From assembly GCA_016462305.1 (NCBI GenBank), contig JAEMTM010000107.1, positions 1 to 6,259 of the forward strand: a stretch of 6,259 nucleotides of DNA. Direction: 5' to 3'. Origin of the DNA: Sphingomonadaceae bacterium. GTDB lineage: Bacteria > Pseudomonadota > Alphaproteobacteria > Sphingomonadales > Sphingomonadaceae. Below, one piece after another: positions 5,542-6,259 of this stretch. The notes beneath the pieces are model-generated. The model was not told where the DNA came from. It saw only the letters and a list, made by a program, of their open reading frames with translations, and made no database searches. Within the stretch, counting starts at the first letter, position 1; every line of letters begins with the position of its first letter. The position numbers and the translations under genes were made by a program.

Positions 5542-6259
5542 ATGGCAGAGCAAAAACAGGGGAGTGGGCGTCGCATATTGCGATCTGGCGCTTGGCTTTT
5601 TTTGCCGAAAACGGTGTCGGCTGTTCTCAGCCTCATTTACCTTGCCGTTTCCACGCAGACATTGGGTGCCGCAGATTTTGGCAAATTCATGCTGATCTTC
5701 AGCTTTGCCCAAATGATCTCCGGCTTTACATCCTTCCAGACTTGGCAAATCCTTATCCGCTACGGCACAAATTTGGTGCATGACGGGGCGCATGAAAAAT
5801 TGGCCGAATTGACGTGGTTTTGCTTGATTCTCGATTTTGTCGGGGTCGGGTTTGCCTTGATATTGGGCGGGGCTGGCGCTTGGGTCCTTGCCCATAATCA
5901 AGGCTGGGATGAAATGGAAATGATGATGGTCATTGCCTTTACTGCTCTGCTTGTCTTGTCAGCGCGGTCAACAGCGACAGGACTTTTGCGTATAAGCGAC
6001 CGATTTCGTGACGCCGCCATTCCTGACATGATGGTTCCAGTCATTCGTCTTATTGGAACAGGAATATTGGTTGTATCACAGCCAACGATATGGGGATTTC
6101 TTACCGTCTGGCTGCTATCTGAACTTATACCAGCCGGGTTGATTTGGATAAGAGTAACGCGGCACTTAAAGCTGCCGATGCGGTTGAAACGCCGTCCGAG
6201 CCTCAACAGTTTTCAAATTAGCTTCCCCGGCATCGTAAAATTCGCCTTATGGTCGAACG
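5542..6259 (+). CDS. Polysaccharide/lipid-linked oligosaccharide flippase-like membrane protein (MOP superfamily), 3'-truncated
   Basis: The frame is open from ATG 5542 to the window end, giving 239 complete codons, roughly half of a usual Wzx-type protein. Residues 1-15 are basic and cytoplasmic (GSGRRILRSG). Hydrophobic segments follow at about 16-36, 46-64, 90-116, 128-145, 164-178 and 181-203, matching the repeated helix pattern of MOP flippases. The stretch TLGAADFGKFMLIFSFAQ (40-57), with its LG-x-x-x-FG motif between helices 1 and 2, is typical of O-antigen/exopolysaccharide flippases. A GGGGA element ten bases upstream can serve as ribosome binding site. The protein would move an undecaprenyl-linked glycan across the inner membrane, probably the product of the neighbouring transferases. 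The missing C-terminal half prevents separation from related polymer export proteins. Confidence 0.85.
   Translation, partial: MAEQKQGSGRRILRSGAWLFLPKTVSAVLSLIYLAVSTQTLGAADFGKFMLIFSFAQMISGFTSFQTWQILIRYGTNLVHDGAHEKLAELTWFCLILDFVGVGFALILGGAGAWVLAHNQGWDEMEMMMVIAFTALLVLSARSTATGLLRISDRFRDAAIPDMMVPVIRLIGTGILVVSQPTIWGFLTVWLLSELIPAGLIWIRVTRHLKLPMRLKRRPSLNSFQISFPGIVKFALWSN

Noticed and set aside
5494..5901. Minus-strand 135-codon open frame over the start of the flippase gene
   Set aside because: The opposite strand encodes a clear multi-helix membrane protein in an open frame to the window end; the minus frame has no motif and would occupy the divergent promoter region.
4377..6259. Horizontally acquired island suggested by lower GC in the glycan genes
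   Set aside because: Hand counts gave 27/60 GC for 4921-4980 and 5041-5100, but rpoN also has a stretch at 27/60 (541-600). The contrast is not clean enough without a full calculation, and no integrase, tRNA or direct repeats flank the locus.

Overview
The window looks like a chromosomal segment of an alphaproteobacterium, most likely a sphingomonad (Sphingopyxis/Sphingorhabdus-like). The support is the order lptB-rpoN, the sequence style of RpoN, moderate-to-high GC with patches near 45 percent, and a neighbouring surface-glycan locus. The genus is inferred from recognition, not from a search.

Layout, left to right. Bases 1-36 are the last eleven codons of lptB, the ATPase of the lipopolysaccharide transport machine. 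They are followed on the same strand by complete rpoN (66-1559), encoding sigma-54. A minus-strand nucleotidyltransferase gene (1560-2354) converges on rpoN with no base between the two stop codons. It is divergently paired, across an 83-base gap holding a perfect 17-base palindrome, with a plus-strand HAD-IB phosphatase gene (2438-3133). That gene converges on a two-gene minus-strand operon: a GT2 glycosyltransferase (5414-4377), then a CDP-glycerol glycerophosphotransferase-like protein (4380-3142), joined by an ATGA start/stop overlap. The convergent stop codons at 3131 and 3144 lie in the two arms of one hairpin. Divergent from the operon, across a 127-base gap, is a plus-strand membrane protein of the polysaccharide flippase type (5542 onward), cut by the window end.

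How the genes may work together. The GT2, the glycerophosphotransferase-like enzyme and the flippase together suggest synthesis and export of an envelope glycan, possibly carrying a phosphodiester-linked polyol such as glycerol phosphate, chemistry best known from Gram-positive teichoic acids. The nucleotidyltransferase/HAD-IB pair could plausibly supply or recycle an activated (CDP- or NDP-) alcohol or head group. This functional link rests on family and proximity only; no substrate can be read from the sequence. lptB and rpoN are housekeeping neighbours and need not belong to the glycan locus.

The main re-annotation point is the nucleotidyltransferase start. A TTG at 2354 with a clear Shine-Dalgarno fits better than the longer reading frames overlapping the HAD gene, and it exposes the divergent control region with its palindrome. 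No RNA genes, insertion sequences, CRISPR arrays, origins or attachment sites were seen. No stretch longer than 300 bases lacks a gene.
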